Origin: Limnothrix sp. FACHB-406
Lineage (GTDB): Bacteria; Cyanobacteriota; Cyanobacteriia; CACIAM-69d
Direction of reading: 5' to 3'
Assembly: GCF_014698235.1 (NCBI RefSeq)
Contig: NZ_JACJSP010000001.1
Span: 408,126 to 472,125 of the forward strand
Length of the DNA stretch: 64,000 nt
The position numbers and the translations under genes are program-made. The notes under the pieces were generated by a model. That model was given only the letters and a program-made list of their open reading frames with translations, did not search any database and had not been told where the DNA came from. This document shows positions 37,897-47,642 of the stretch, piece by piece. The number at the start of each line of letters is the position of its first letter. The first letter of the stretch is position 1.

Positions 37897-39027
37897 CTAG
37901 GGCGTGACCCGTTCATACACCAGCCATCGCAGAGAAACTGGGGGCCGTTGTTGATCCCCCAAGGGGAAGAGTCGATCGCCCGTGGCCCAGGGATCCAACC
38001 ACTCTCGGGCCGCCAAGGCTTCCGGGGGCAAGTGTTCCCGCTCATAGGCCAAGGCCGGCTCATCGGACACCACCCGTAGGGGCAACGAGGCGATCGCCCG
38101 GGTTAGCTCCGTTGGCTGCAACAGAAAACTATCAGTCACGTAGGATAGTTGCCGCGCCAGCGGCGTGGGGTCATAGCCATCGGTGGTGACAAAGCAGTCC
38201 ATCACAATTTTCCCGCCGGGCCGCAACGCCGGAGTCAGCTTGGCCAACAGATGCGCCAGTTGGGCCGGATCGCTGAAATATTGCACCACACCGGTCAGAA
38301 CAATCAGACCGTAGCGATCGGGCTTGGGGGTAAAGGCAGGATCACGAATATCTTGCTCAATCAGGTCGATCGCCACACCCGCATCCTTAGCCAGTTGGCG
38401 AATGGTGTCGAGCATTTCGGGGGTGAACTCGATCGCATCCACCAGGTGGCCTTGTTGGGCCAGGGCGATCGCGTTGCGCCCCGTCCCGGCTCCCACATCC
38501 AACACCGGAATTGTGGCGGCGGGGGCTTGGGCCCTGAGGGCCGCCGCCAAATCCAACACCTTGGCATCGGGATAGCGATCACTATCCTTAGGCGGGCGGT
38601 ATTGCAAAAACAATTTGGCGCGATCGCTGTAGGAGATGGCCACCGGTCGAATGTCCCAAACCAGACCCCGATGGGGAGGCGGAGCTGGCGAATAGCGCAC
38701 CAGCAATTGCGAATAGGGAGAAGCCGCAAACCCCTCCTCTACGTTTTGGGTCACCGTGGCTCGCACCCGCGCCATTTCCTCCGGCGAAAAGGGATAGCCC
38801 AGCACGGCGGCCAACATCTCCAGCCGCCGCACATGCAAATCGATCATCCCCGGCACACAAAGCAGGGCCAGCTCCCCACGGGAGGCTTCCCAGGCGTGGG
38901 CCCCTTGCAGCAGGGCGCGATCGAGCCGATCGGGATCCGTAACCACAGTCGGCTCGATCGGCCCTTCAGGAGCGCTGGTTTCTGCCGAATTCGGGAGCAA
39001 GGGTGAGTTAGGAGATGAATCAATCAC
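37897..39027 (-). CDS. SAM-dependent methyltransferase
   Basis: About 376 residues. The N-terminal 150 residues form an extension of unknown role. The class I methyltransferase domain follows, with motif I VLDVGAGTGRNAIALAQ, motif II near IDLIEQDIRD and motif III near LIVLTGVVQYF, in about residues 170-300. The substrate is unknown. There is no ATG near the domain start; the GTG at 39027 gives a sensible N-terminus, while the frame is open to 39174 with sequence that looks non-coding. The ribosome site is weak either way. Confidence 0.83.
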   Translation of the reverse strand: MIDSSPNSPLLPNSAETSAPEGPIEPTVVTDPDRLDRALLQGAHAWEASRGELALLCVPGMIDLHVRRLEMLAAVLGYPFSPEEMARVRATVTQNVEEGFAASPYSQLLVRYSPAPPPHRGLVWDIRPVAISYSDRAKLFLQYRPPKDSDRYPDAKVLDLAAALRAQAPAATIPVLDVGAGTGRNAIALAQQGHLVDAIEFTPEMLDTIRQLAKDAGVAIDLIEQDIRDPAFTPKPDRYGLIVLTGVVQYFSDPAQLAHLLAKLTPALRPGGKIVMDCFVTTDGYDPTPLARQLSYVTDSFLLQPTELTRAIASLPLRVVSDEPALAYEREHLPPEALAAREWLDPWATGDRLFPLGDQQRPPVSLRWLVYERVTP

Positions 39028-39476
39028 GCAGCCAGATTCCAAAAATTGTGCAAACGCAACCCGTCGGTTCCCAAGGTGTCCTGATTTTCCCAACCAGATC
39101 AACAGAACTCGGCTGAATTGGGTTGCCGTAGCTGTTGAGGAACCTCGGTTGATTGCGATTGTACTGTTGATCAACCCTTGTCAGGAAAGCTGATGGGGCA
39201 ATCTTTTGGCGCAATCTTGGGGGAGCGATCGGGCCAGGGCAACCGGAAAGCAATTGGCTTGCGATCGCGATCGCACCACTCACCCCCACTCGATCGCATC
39301 TCGCCTAGGGCAATTTCACAACTGGCTACGGATGGCGATCGCCGCAAAACCATCTGAAAACCACGATTCTTTAGACGAACCAGTCGCGACAATTGCTAAC
39401 CCCGATGCACATGGGGTGAATTTCGCGGCTCGGTGAAATGATTTTTGGTTGCATCACACAGGTTGGAGTTGTCGTC

Positions 39477-39680
39477 ATGACTGAAGTTCGCATGGGTAAA
39501 CGCATTCAGTACACTTTGACTGAAGTGGAGCGAGAAATTTTAGCCCTGGTGCAAATGCTGGCCCACAACTCCACCGCCATCAGCTCCGCCACCATTTCCG
39601 CCTGCTCTCGATACACACGCCCGGAAGTGGAACAGGCCCTGTCTAGCTTGATGGCCGCTGGCTTGATTTGTCAGCGTTAG
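39477..39680 (+). CDS. Small winged-helix-like protein
   Basis: 67 residues. TEVEREILALVQMLAHN is followed by SSATISACSRYTRPEVEQAL and SSLMAAGLICQR, a three-helix pattern with a short wing like the DNA-binding part of MarR or DprA-C type domains. The ATG at 39477 follows GGAG with 8-bp spacing; the frame is open to 39438. It could be a small regulator. Its nearest neighbours are the divergent methyltransferase and the convergent hemN. The target is unknown. Confidence 0.7.
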   Translation: MTEVRMGKRIQYTLTEVEREILALVQMLAHNSTAISSATISACSRYTRPEVEQALSSLMAAGLICQR

Positions 39681-39990
39681 GGATTGGGGGTTCACGGGCC
39701 TTGATTGGGCCCTGTTATTGAACCTCGGTTATTTTGCTGCCAATCTTTTTTCCCTGTGCTTCTAACCTTATTTTTGACAAATCAATCATCACGAATCATG
39801 TATCACATTGCCCATTGTTTACCAATTTGAAGCTGCAACTTTTTGGCAATGAGTTTGAGAATGCAGACTTTAATTCATGGAGATTAATTGGAGCTTACTT
39901 TCAGAGCCAATGGAGATCATTTCTCGAAAATACAGCCTTTATCCAGCATGACCGGTACACCATGCCACAGATGCTATAAAGCAATTATTA

Positions 39991-40007
39991 GGTGGGCATT
40001 GCCCACC
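39991..40007. repeat. Short extragenic palindrome GGTGGGCATTGCCCACC
   Basis: Seven-bp stem and short loop followed by CTACAG, a type of dispersed palindrome common between cyanobacterial genes. The AT-rich gap 39681-40144 has no convincing gene; an 81-codon frame near 39.73-39.98 kb lacks a ribosome site and family character. Confidence 0.6.
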
Positions 40008-40064
40008 CTACAGATAGCTTTCAGGGCAAGTGAAGATCACTCCCTAAAATAATGTTCAACAAAA

Positions 40065-40086
40065 ACAAGGGGCTTAAGCCCCTTGT
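40065..40086. repeat. Intergenic palindrome, copy 4
   Basis: Perfect CAAGGGGCTTAAGCCCCTTG with flanking A and T, 59 bp beyond the 3' end of the convergent hemN gene. Confidence 0.9.
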
Positions 40087-40144
40087 CTCTACAGCTTGGG
40101 ATCACTTCAAAATAATCGCCAGGCTGATCCCCTTCATTCGTTCT

Positions 40145-41548
40145 CTAAACTGCCTTTGAGAAACCGTTATAGGTCTGGGCACGCAGATAGCGATCGAACA
40201 CAGAAGCAATATTGCGCACCAACAGGCGACCGATCGGGGTGATAGTGATCCGGTTGGGCATCAGGGTTAACAGGCCATCGGCTTCCAGATTCCGTAAATC
40301 CAAATATTCCTGCGGAAAATGGGCTTCCAAACTGTGCTTAAAGGACAGCCCATATTTTTGGGCCAGTGCATCCCGATCGACCTGGAATTGACACATCAGT
40401 TCCATGATGATTGAACGCCGCAAAATATCATCAGCATCTAAGGTCACCCCACGCTCGATCGGGAGCGTTTGATAGTCAATAGCTCGGTAATAATCCCGCA
40501 GACGCTTTTGATTTTGGGTATAAACATCATTCAGCATCCCAATCGAAGTCATGCCAAACCCAATCAGATCAGAATCGGGCTGTGTTGTATAGCCTTGGAA
40601 GTTGCGGTGAAGCTGTCCCTGGTGCTGGGCGATCGCCAATTCATCATCGGGTTTTGCAAAGTGATCCATGCCAATGAAGGTGTAGCCCGCTTCCGTGAGG
40701 GTGGCGATCGTCATCTGCAAAATGTCTAGTTTTTCTTCCGCCGATGGCAATGCATCGTAGGGAATCCGCCGCTGAATTGGTTTCATCCAAGGCACATAGG
40801 CAAAGTTAAACACTGCAATTCGATCGGGATTCAGGGCTAGGGTTTTATGCAGCGTTTCTCGGAAGGTGTTGAGATCCTGGAAAGGCAACCCATAGATCAA
40901 ATCGACATTGATGCTTTCAAACTCAGCCGCCCGCATCCAATCCATCGCTTGGAAGAGCATTTCTTCTGGCTGGATGCGATTAATGGCTTCTTGAACAACA
41001 GGATTGAAGTCTTGAATGCCAAAGCTAATGCGATTGAAGCCGAGCGATCGCAAGGCCGAAACATAGCTTTCCGTGAGCGGTCGCGGATTCACCTCGATCG
41101 ACAGTTCTGCATCGTCAGTGAATTGAAAATGTTGGTGCAGAATTTTCCAAAGATGCTGCACCTGCTCGATCGATAAATAATTCGGAGTGCCGCCTCCCCA
41201 ATGCATCTGATTGACCAATCGGTCATCTGATAAATACCTTGAAACCTGTTCAATGTGACGTTGCAGATAATCCAAATAGGTTTCTGTGACGGCCTTGTGT
41301 TGAGTAATGACCGTGTTGCAACCACAAAAATAGCAAGCCGACTCGCAAAAGGGGATGTGGCAATATAAGGAAAGGGGCGTTTTGCGATCGTTGCCACGCT
41401 GAATGGATTGGATCCAGTCCTGTTCTGGAAACTGAGTCGAAAGTTCTGTGGCTGGCGGATAGCTGGTATAGCGAGGTAAAGAGCAATTATATTTTTGAAT
41501 CAAATCTGCATCAAAGGCCAAATTTAAAGCTTGATCTAAAACTTGCAT
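40145..41548 (-). CDS. hemN: Oxygen-independent coproporphyrinogen III dehydrogenase
   Basis: Radical-SAM enzyme that converts coproporphyrinogen III to protoporphyrinogen IX without O2. 467 residues, the full HemN length. The cluster motif is Cys68, Cys72 and Cys75 in FCESACYFCGC, followed by a further Cys77 characteristic of true HemN. The HemN C-terminal domain (about 370-455) is present, which separates it from the HemW chaperone. It lies 216 bp downstream of the heme oxygenase gene on the same strand. In Synechocystis a chlAII-ho2-hemN cluster is induced at low oxygen, and the same trio occurs here. Confidence 0.97.
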   Translation of the reverse strand: MQVLDQALNLAFDADLIQKYNCSLPRYTSYPPATELSTQFPEQDWIQSIQRGNDRKTPLSLYCHIPFCESACYFCGCNTVITQHKAVTETYLDYLQRHIEQVSRYLSDDRLVNQMHWGGGTPNYLSIEQVQHLWKILHQHFQFTDDAELSIEVNPRPLTESYVSALRSLGFNRISFGIQDFNPVVQEAINRIQPEEMLFQAMDWMRAAEFESINVDLIYGLPFQDLNTFRETLHKTLALNPDRIAVFNFAYVPWMKPIQRRIPYDALPSAEEKLDILQMTIATLTEAGYTFIGMDHFAKPDDELAIAQHQGQLHRNFQGYTTQPDSDLIGFGMTSIGMLNDVYTQNQKRLRDYYRAIDYQTLPIERGVTLDADDILRRSIIMELMCQFQVDRDALAQKYGLSFKHSLEAHFPQEYLDLRNLEADGLLTLMPNRITITPIGRLLVRNIASVFDRYLRAQTYNGFSKAV

Positions 41549-41764
41549 GGGTGAAATTCCTGGCGGGATTCAAAAACACCAAAAGGCAAAATGCGAACAG
41601 ACAAAGAAAGCAGCGATCGCCCAGAAAATCAATAAATTAATTCACCGAGCGATCTCCCGAGCAATGGTTGTTGCGGGATGGACAGTTGATTGGCTGAGAA
41701 TTCACCAGATTCACCAGCAATTGCGAGTGAACGGCAGATGAATGACGAATATGGCGGGCGATCG

Positions 41765-42529
41765 CTAACTCACACTCACCAATTCGGTGCTGCCCTTGCG
41801 AGATTGCAAAACCACTTCTTCAAAAATCGCGGGATTCACGGCCGCTTGAATCATCGGTTCCAAACTTTCTACCAACTGGCGATTCAAACTAAAGGCGAGG
41901 TTCGCCTCTTCAACGATGCCCACCACTTGTGATTCATTCAAGGGCAGTGTGTTCAAGAGATCCCGATAGCGCATCTTGAAATCTCGTTTGGCTTCGGGCG
42001 TTGGCAATGAGTCAAATTCATGCAAACGGGTTCCCTGATCGGCTGGCAAATTCAAAGCTGATCGGGCGATCGTTCGCAGACCTTGACCGCCGGACAAATC
42101 ACCCAAATAGCGCACATAGGCATGGGCGATTAACCGTTCTGGCTGCTCTGAAGCCGCCCAATGAATTCGCATCAAATAGTTGAGCGTGACTGGGCTAGGG
42201 GTAATTTGGGTTGGCCAATCTTCCCCGTAATAAAAGGCAAGATCGCGGGCGAGTTGATCCCGCCGTAGCAACTCTGGAAAGTAGATTTGTCCAACGATCG
42301 GGTGATTTTTCAGGCGATCGAGTTCCGTTTCCAGGGCATCATAAACCCAATACAAATTCGCCAAAAGTTTCTGGAAAGCCTCGCGCACCACAATGCCCTT
42401 CAGAAAGCACTTCATGTAGGCCGTGTTCTCGGCGCTGGTGTGGGATTGCTGGGTTCCCTCCCGCAGGCGTGCGGCGAGCTGGTGTCCGGGGGCGAGGGGT
42501 TGGGTACTGTGGCTCAGGTCGTGGCTCAT
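41765..42529 (-). CDS. ho2: Heme oxygenase (ho2-like by context)
   Basis: Cleaves heme to biliverdin IX-alpha, CO and iron with ferredoxin, the first step to phycobilins. 254 residues. The proximal His30 is in LREGTQQSHTSAEN, and the distal-helix glycines are in YVRYLGDLSGGQGL. The ATG at 42529 follows TAGGAG. The C-terminal tail is slightly long. Context with hemN downstream and acsF divergent suggests the low-oxygen isoform; sequence alone does not separate HO1 from HO2, so the symbol is an inference. Confidence 0.93.
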   Translation of the reverse strand: MSHDLSHSTQPLAPGHQLAARLREGTQQSHTSAENTAYMKCFLKGIVVREAFQKLLANLYWVYDALETELDRLKNHPIVGQIYFPELLRRDQLARDLAFYYGEDWPTQITPSPVTLNYLMRIHWAASEQPERLIAHAYVRYLGDLSGGQGLRTIARSALNLPADQGTRLHEFDSLPTPEAKRDFKMRYRDLLNTLPLNESQVVGIVEEANLAFSLNRQLVESLEPMIQAAVNPAIFEEVVLQSRKGSTELVSVS

Positions 42530-42824
42530 GGTGGCCCGCTCCTAGGCTGCGTAAAATTCTGTTAACGATAAATAACCATATAGCGATTAAATGATTCAAT
42601 AGTAGGAAATTCTCATAACTTAACAAACCAGCCCCCGGCAGGCGGTCATCCCCAACGATCCGGCTCATCCAGTCCCGCCAGCAAGCCCAATTCCTGCCCT
42701 GTCCCATGGCTCAGTGCTGACGGTTGGGGTTTTCCGAACGCTAGCGCAGGCGCAAGTTGAGTTTTTGTTTAGTCTTCGTTCCGTTTTGGTCTAGTCCTTA
42801 ATTTCTGATCTTTGATCTTTGACC
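42530..42824. promoter_or_regulatory. Divergent control region of ho-hemN and acsF
   Basis: 295 bp between divergent start codons. An AT-rich core lies near 42560-42620 (TTAACGATAAATAACCATAT and following). By analogy with the Synechocystis cluster this should carry promoters activated by the MarR-type ChlR under low oxygen. No operator can be assigned from the sequence, and no chlR-like gene is in the window. Confidence 0.5.
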
Positions 42825-43886
42825 ATGGTTGATTCATTGGCAAAACCCGCGATCGCCAAGCAGGTCGCAATTCAAGAAAATCTCCTGACACCGCGCTTTT
42901 ACACCACAAATTTTGAGGTGGCGGCGGGCCTGGACTTGTCAGCCCAAGCCACGGAACTGGAAGCGATGTTGGCGGAAATGCGCGCGGACTATAATCGCGA
43001 CCACTTTGTGCGCGATCAATCGTTTAATCAGTCCTGGGATCATATTACGGGCGAGGCTCGGCAAGCGTTTATTGATTACCTGGAGCGATCGTGCGTTTCT
43101 GAATTTTCGGGGTTTTTGCTCTTTAAGGAACTGTCGCGTCGGGTGAAGCAACGCAGCCCTTTGTTGGCAGAAATGTTCCAATTGATGGCGCGGGATGAGG
43201 CTCGCCATGCGGGATTTTTGAACAAGGCCATGGGCGATTTTGGGCGTACTCTGGATTTGGGACATTTAACCAAGAATCGTCAGTACACCTTCTTCCCGAT
43301 CGAGTGGGTGATTTACACGGTTTATTTGTCTGAAAAAATTGGCTATTGGCGCTACATTCTGATTCATCGTCACCTGGCCGCCCATCCCGAAAATCAGTTT
43401 TATCCCCTGTTCAAATACTTTGAACCTTGGTGTCAGGATGAAAATCGCCATGGCGATATTTTCAAGGCCCTCCTGCGATCGCAGCCCGGCCTGTGGCAAA
43501 CCTGGCAATCGCGTCTCTGGAGCCGTTTTTTCCTGCTGACGGTGTTTGCAACCCACACCTTAACGGTTCATGAGCGCGCGAATTTCTATCACACCCTTGG
43601 CATCAATCCCACGGACTTTGATGCGGAAGTGATTCGCAAAACCAACGAAACGGCGGCGCGGGCTTTCCCGTCTGTTTTAAATGTGGATCATCCAGAATTT
43701 CTCGATCGACTCCATCAATGTTCTGATCTGAATCAGCAGATGAGCGCGATCGAGAAATCACCACAGCCCAAGTGGTTGAAATCCCTGAAGAAGCTCCCGA
43801 TTCAGGTGCAAATTTTTGGGCATTTGCTGCGTCTGTTCCTGTTGCCAGGGGTGGATGCGGAAGCGCTACGGGGAACCGTTCGCTAA
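42825..43886 (+). CDS. acsF: Mg-protoporphyrin IX monomethyl ester oxidative cyclase
   Basis: Di-iron enzyme that forms the fifth ring of chlorophyll using O2. 353 residues. Di-iron ligands are visible as EX2H in ARDEARHAG (Glu125, His128) and a later DENRHGDIF, with earlier Glu ligands near 90-93 (VSEFSGF). The start is the ATG at 42825; a TTG lies two codons upstream. The placement beside heme oxygenase and hemN matches the low-oxygen ChlA-II isoform of Synechocystis, while the constitutive isoform is usually elsewhere. An intrinsic terminator follows at 44.1 kb. Confidence 0.96.
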   Translation: MVDSLAKPAIAKQVAIQENLLTPRFYTTNFEVAAGLDLSAQATELEAMLAEMRADYNRDHFVRDQSFNQSWDHITGEARQAFIDYLERSCVSEFSGFLLFKELSRRVKQRSPLLAEMFQLMARDEARHAGFLNKAMGDFGRTLDLGHLTKNRQYTFFPIEWVIYTVYLSEKIGYWRYILIHRHLAAHPENQFYPLFKYFEPWCQDENRHGDIFKALLRSQPGLWQTWQSRLWSRFFLLTVFATHTLTVHERANFYHTLGINPTDFDAEVIRKTNETAARAFPSVLNVDHPEFLDRLHQCSDLNQQMSAIEKSPQPKWLKSLKKLPIQVQIFGHLLRLFLLPGVDAEALRGTVR

Positions 43887-44091
43887 CTGAGGTGCTAGCT
43901 GAGTTGGTAACTAGGTTGTTAACTCAGTGACCCAGGCTGAATTGTCTGTAATTGAGTGCTTTCCTCGTCCGGTGACGCGATCGACTCTGATGCTTGATGG
44001 TTAGTTCTAAATTTAGTTCTAAAGCATGAAGCATGAGGGCGATCGTTAACTGGTCAAGTTCTCTAAATCTTTGGTGGAATTTTGGTGGTTG

Positions 44092-44113
44092 AGGGGCTTC
44101 GGCCCCTTTTTTT
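44092..44113 (+). terminator. Intrinsic terminator of acsF
   Basis: AGGGGC-TTCG-GCCCCT stem-loop followed by seven T residues. The preceding 43887-44090 region holds only short repeats (TTAGTTCTAAA twice near 44001-44023) and no gene. Confidence 0.9.
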
Positions 44114-44166
44114 ATGGAAGAATTTGAAATTTCCGCACGAGAATAGTAAATAAAACAATCAATTTA

Positions 44167-44186
44167 GGGCGCACATCGGTGCGCCC
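44167..44186. repeat. Extragenic palindrome GGGCGCACATCGGTGCGCCC
   Basis: 8-bp stem with ATCG loop followed by CTACC, between acsF and the convergent carA gene. It resembles dispersed palindromes frequent in cyanobacterial genomes. Confidence 0.65.
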
Positions 44187-44263
44187 CTACCTTAGATTTG
44201 TTGGGTTAGCGTGCTTGAGTTCCTGTCAATTGGGACTGATTGCCCAAGCACAATCCCAGTTGC

Positions 44264-45445
44264 CTAGGCCGTGACAGCCGATCGATTGCGGCGGGCATCT
44301 TGCATCGATCGCACGAATTTTTCAAACAGATAATCGGCATCGTGGGGGCCGGGGCTGGCTTCTGGGTGATATTGCACCGAAAACAGCGGCAGTTGGCGGT
44401 GGCGCAACCCCGCGATCGTTCGATCGTTCAGGTTCAAATGCGTCACTTCCACCTCTCCTTCCGTCAGGGAACCGTCAGAAATGGCGAAACTGTGGTTTTG
44501 GCTGGTGATTTCCACCTGTTGCCCCGCAAAGCCAGCCGGCTGGTTCAGGCCGCGGTGGCCAAACTTGAGCTTGAAGGTTTCGGCTCCCAGGGCCAAGCCC
44601 AAAATTTGGTGACCCATGCAAATGCCAAACATGGGCTTGTTGGCATTCACCAGTTGTTGCACGGTTTCAATGCCCTCGGTGACAGCGGACGGATCGCCGG
44701 GGCCGTTCGAGAGGAAAATCCCATCGGGATTGAATCCCAAGATGGTGTCGATCGGGGTGCTGGCGGGCACAACAATGATGCGGCAGCCAAAACTCGCCAA
44801 CCGGCGCAGAATATTCCGCTTCACGCCAAAGTCCAGCGCCACCACCGTCAACGGCTGATCGCCCGTGGTGGCCTTGGCCGCCTCCGTCGCCGGGTTAAAT
44901 TCCCATTCCGGTTGGGTTCCTTCCGTCCACTCGTAAATTTCTGCCGTGGTGACTTCCTTCACCAGGTTCAAGCCCGCCATGCTCGGGGTTTGTTGCACCA
45001 ACCGCAGCAAATCTGCCGGATCCAAGATTTCTGTGGAAATTGCTCCGTTCATGGCCCCCACGGCCCGAATTTTGCGGACGATCGCCCGAGTATCAACCCC
45101 GTAGATGCCTGGAATATCATGGCGGCCCATGTAGTCGGGCAGGGCCTCGGTCGATCGCCAGTTGCTCGGCCGGCGAGACACGTTGCGGGCGATCGCCCCG
45201 CACACATAGGGGCGATCGGACTCTTCATCTTCCGGGTTGATGCCAACGTTGCCCAACTCCGGATAGGTGAACAGCACAATCTGGCCGCAATAGCTCGGAT
45301 CGGTCAGCACCTCCTGATAGCCAGTCATGCCGGTGTTAAAAACGACTTCGCCAACGGTTGTGCCGGTGGCTCCGAAGCTGCGACCCAAATAGGCGCTGCC
45401 ATCGGCCAAGACTAAAAGCGCTGGGCGATCGGAAGTTGAAGACAT
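44264..45445 (-). CDS. carA: Carbamoyl-phosphate synthase small (glutaminase) subunit
   Basis: Hydrolyses glutamine to supply ammonia for carbamoyl phosphate in the arginine and pyrimidine pathways. 393 residues. An N-terminal CPS small-chain domain is followed by a class I glutaminase domain with Cys276 in [10 protein letters not shown] and the His360/Glu362 pair in [10 protein letters not shown]. The ATG at 45445 is chosen from the usual family start; an upstream ATG at 45484 and the frame to 45508 are possible. The large subunit gene carB is not in the window. Confidence 0.97.
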   Translation of the reverse strand: MSSTSDRPALLVLADGSAYLGRSFGATGTTVGEVVFNTGMTGYQEVLTDPSYCGQIVLFTYPELGNVGINPEDEESDRPYVCGAIARNVSRRPSNWRSTEALPDYMGRHDIPGIYGVDTRAIVRKIRAVGAMNGAISTEILDPADLLRLVQQTPSMAGLNLVKEVTTAEIYEWTEGTQPEWEFNPATEAAKATTGDQPLTVVALDFGVKRNILRRLASFGCRIIVVPASTPIDTILGFNPDGIFLSNGPGDPSAVTEGIETVQQLVNANKPMFGICMGHQILGLALGAETFKLKFGHRGLNQPAGFAGQQVEITSQNHSFAISDGSLTEGEVEVTHLNLNDRTIAGLRHRQLPLFSVQYHPEASPGPHDADYLFEKFVRSMQDARRNRSAVTA

Positions 45446-45727
45446 GGTGAGCAATGCCTGTGCAGCAGTCGATGAAGTGAGCATAAAATCAAGTCTATAT
45501 GGAATCATTTCTGGCCCGCGAGTGCTATCAAATTCGACAGTTTTCTATAGGATTTTGGGAAACCTAGGAAAAAACATTGGGGCAAGGTCGGTTTCAGGGG
45601 TTGTCGCCTGTTCGATCAATTTCGATCGATCAAGATGCCAAGGGCTGATTTTCCCGACCCACCCCCCAAATAAGGGGCTTCTTTACAGTCAACGTTGCAG
45701 TTAACCTTCAAGCCAAAAATCAAAGCC

Positions 45728-46711
45728 ATGTGGAAGCAACTGTGGGCAACCTGGATTGGGCTAGGGGCGATCGCCCTGGCCGGTTGTGAGGCGCTGCCCC
45801 TTGGCTCTGCCCCCGCCCCCGCGCCCGTCGAAACCAACGAAAGCGCCCCCGTCCCGATCGCCGCCAAGCCCCAAGCCCCCACCGCGCCCACCCCGGCGAT
45901 CGACGGAGCCGCCACCTTCCAAAAAGCCCTGGACTTGGGCTATGGCGCAGCGAAGCTCACCCAATCGGCCTACATTCCAGCGGATTGGCAATATGTCATG
46001 TCCCGTTGGCAAGAGGCGATCGTGGTGCTGCAATCCGTCCCGCCCCAAAGTGCCCAACATGCCCAAGCCCAAGCCAAGATCCAGGAATACCGCAGCAACT
46101 TGGCCTATGCTCGGGAGCGATCGCGCCAGCCGATCGCCCAACCCCCCGCCACCATTGCCGCCCAACCCCTAAGCGCCCCCGCCAGCAACACCACCCCAGA
46201 CAGCAACGGCGGAACCCAGCCCGGAGCCGCCGCCACCCCCATTCCCGCCAGCAGCCCCAGCGGCAACCCTGACACCAGCTCCAACCTGCCCGCTCCGGAA
46301 ACCGGCAGCGACAGCCCAAACAGCACCGCCGCCAGTTCCGGGCCCGTCATCGCCACCATCCCTATCATCCGGCGGGTCAGTGGCATTCCCGTCATTGAAG
46401 TGACCTTCAACGGGCGCAAGTTCCCCATGATGTTGGACACCGGAGCCAGCGCCACCGTGATCACCAGCAAAATGCTGTCAACCCTCGGCATTCGGCCCCA
46501 CGACAAAATCTTGGTTTCCACCCCGAGCGATCGCCGCGTCACCATGGACTTGGCCCGCGTTGACACCGTGCAAGTGGAAGGCCTGTCGGTCAGCAACCTA
46601 GAAGTGGGCGTTGCGCCGGCCTTGGAAATTGGGCTATTGGGTCAAAACTTTTTCGGTGGCTATGACCTGATCATTCGGGGCAATCAAATCGAGTTCCACA
46701 GTCGCGGCTAA
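45728..46711 (+). CDS. Retropepsin-like aspartic protease lipoprotein
   Basis: 327 residues. A lipoprotein signal peptide ends in LAGC (lipobox at about 16-20). A Pro/Ala/Ser/Thr-rich linker with one helical segment (about 55-110) follows, then a single-lobe clan AA protease domain (about 220-327). The active-site motif is LDTGASATVIT, and GLLGQNFFGGYDL is the second conserved element. One lobe means it should work as a dimer. Target unknown; a periplasmic or outer-membrane location is inferred. The ATG at 45728 fits the signal peptide; the frame opens at 45695. Confidence 0.87.
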   Translation: MWKQLWATWIGLGAIALAGCEALPLGSAPAPAPVETNESAPVPIAAKPQAPTAPTPAIDGAATFQKALDLGYGAAKLTQSAYIPADWQYVMSRWQEAIVVLQSVPPQSAQHAQAQAKIQEYRSNLAYARERSRQPIAQPPATIAAQPLSAPASNTTPDSNGGTQPGAAATPIPASSPSGNPDTSSNLPAPETGSDSPNSTAASSGPVIATIPIIRRVSGIPVIEVTFNGRKFPMMLDTGASATVITSKMLSTLGIRPHDKILVSTPSDRRVTMDLARVDTVQVEGLSVSNLEVGVAPALEIGLLGQNFFGGYDLIIRGNQIEFHSRG

Positions 46712-46733
46712 AGGCCCCCAAAAGCAGCAAAGA

Positions 46734-46753
46734 CAAGGGGCTGAAGCCCCTTG
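46734..46753. repeat. Intergenic palindrome, copy 5 (one variant base)
   Basis: CAAGGGGCTGAAGCCCCTTG, 22 bp after the protease stop codon and before the convergent ndk gene. Confidence 0.85.
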
Positions 46754-46869
46754 CCCAGGATCATGGGGTTGAGCAGATTCACTATCTCAGCCCCAAAAAA
46801 TCGAGTTTTAATGAATCGAATTTGAGGATGCGCCCCAGTTTCGTGAATCGCGAGGGTTAATCAACGATC

Positions 46870-47319
46870 CTATTCGTACAGCCACTTGCTGATCGTCGGA
46901 GACCAGTTGGCCAGCTCCTCATCCTTAAACCACAAGGCGATTTCGCGCTGGGCCGTTTCCACTGCGTCGGAACCATGGATCAGGTTGCGGCCAATGTTGA
47001 CCCCAAAGTCACCCCGAATCGTGCCTGGATTGGCGGTCAGGGGGTTGGTGGCCCCAATGATTTGGCGGGCCGATGCCACCACGCCGTCACCTTCCCACAC
47101 CATCGCCACCACGGGGCCGGAGGTGATGAATTCCACCAAACCAGCAAAGAAGGGGCGCTCGCGGTGTACCGAGTAGTGCTCTTCGGCTAGCTCGCGGCTC
47201 ACGTTCAGCAGCTTGAGACCCACGAGGGTGAAGCCTTTGACTTCAAAACGCTTGATGATTTCACCAATCAGACCGCGCTGCACGCCATCGGGTTTGATGG
47301 CAATAAACGTACGTTCCAC
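46870..47319 (-). CDS. ndk: Nucleoside diphosphate kinase
   Basis: Transfers the gamma-phosphate of ATP to NDPs. 149 residues from the GTG at 47319, which follows GAGGAG by 8 bp and gives the standard [15 protein letters not shown] start; a GTG at 47328 overlaps the ribosome site. The active-site His lies in [12 protein letters not shown]. The fold motifs KPDGVQRG and [10 protein letters not shown] are intact. Monocistronic, with its promoter shared across the gap toward speA. Confidence 0.98.
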   Translation of the reverse strand: MERTFIAIKPDGVQRGLIGEIIKRFEVKGFTLVGLKLLNVSRELAEEHYSVHRERPFFAGLVEFITSGPVVAMVWEGDGVVASARQIIGATNPLTANPGTIRGDFGVNIGRNLIHGSDAVETAQREIALWFKDEELANWSPTISKWLYE

Positions 47320-47642
47320 GACTTGCACTCCTCAAGAAAGGGAAAAATAATAGGGGCGGGAAATTTTTGCCCTTCTAATAGTGCAAAAAAATGGCCCAGT
47401 TTGGTCAGGATCGATCGCCGGGACTGTCGATTAGGGCTTCACGGTTGACTTCACCGGTCGCGATCGGGATGCGGGAGGATAACCAAAAGTTAACCAAATC
47501 CTTACCCCGTCAGGATTGCCGCCCTTTTGATTGGAATTAGGATACACTGAGAAGCTGGTTTATCTTAGTCCGGTTCTTGCCGGTCAATATCAATCAAGCA
47601 GACCCGCTGCTAGCTGGACTGTCGTCTGGAGGTTGACGAAAA

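Noticed and set aside
39734..39979. 81-codon frame in the AT-rich gap before hemN
   Set aside because: No ribosome site, unlike codon use, and a composition expected from AT-rich intergenic DNA.
44240..45415. Long plus-strand open frame of 391 codons opposite carA
   Set aside because: It is the antisense of a certain gene; GC-rich codon bias creates such shadows. It has no family character or ribosome site. The same applies to long frames opposite the CHAT gene (17.87-18.95 kb), sir (29.03-29.76 kb), the methyltransferase (38.15-39.0 kb) and the peroxiredoxin (21.0-21.67 kb).
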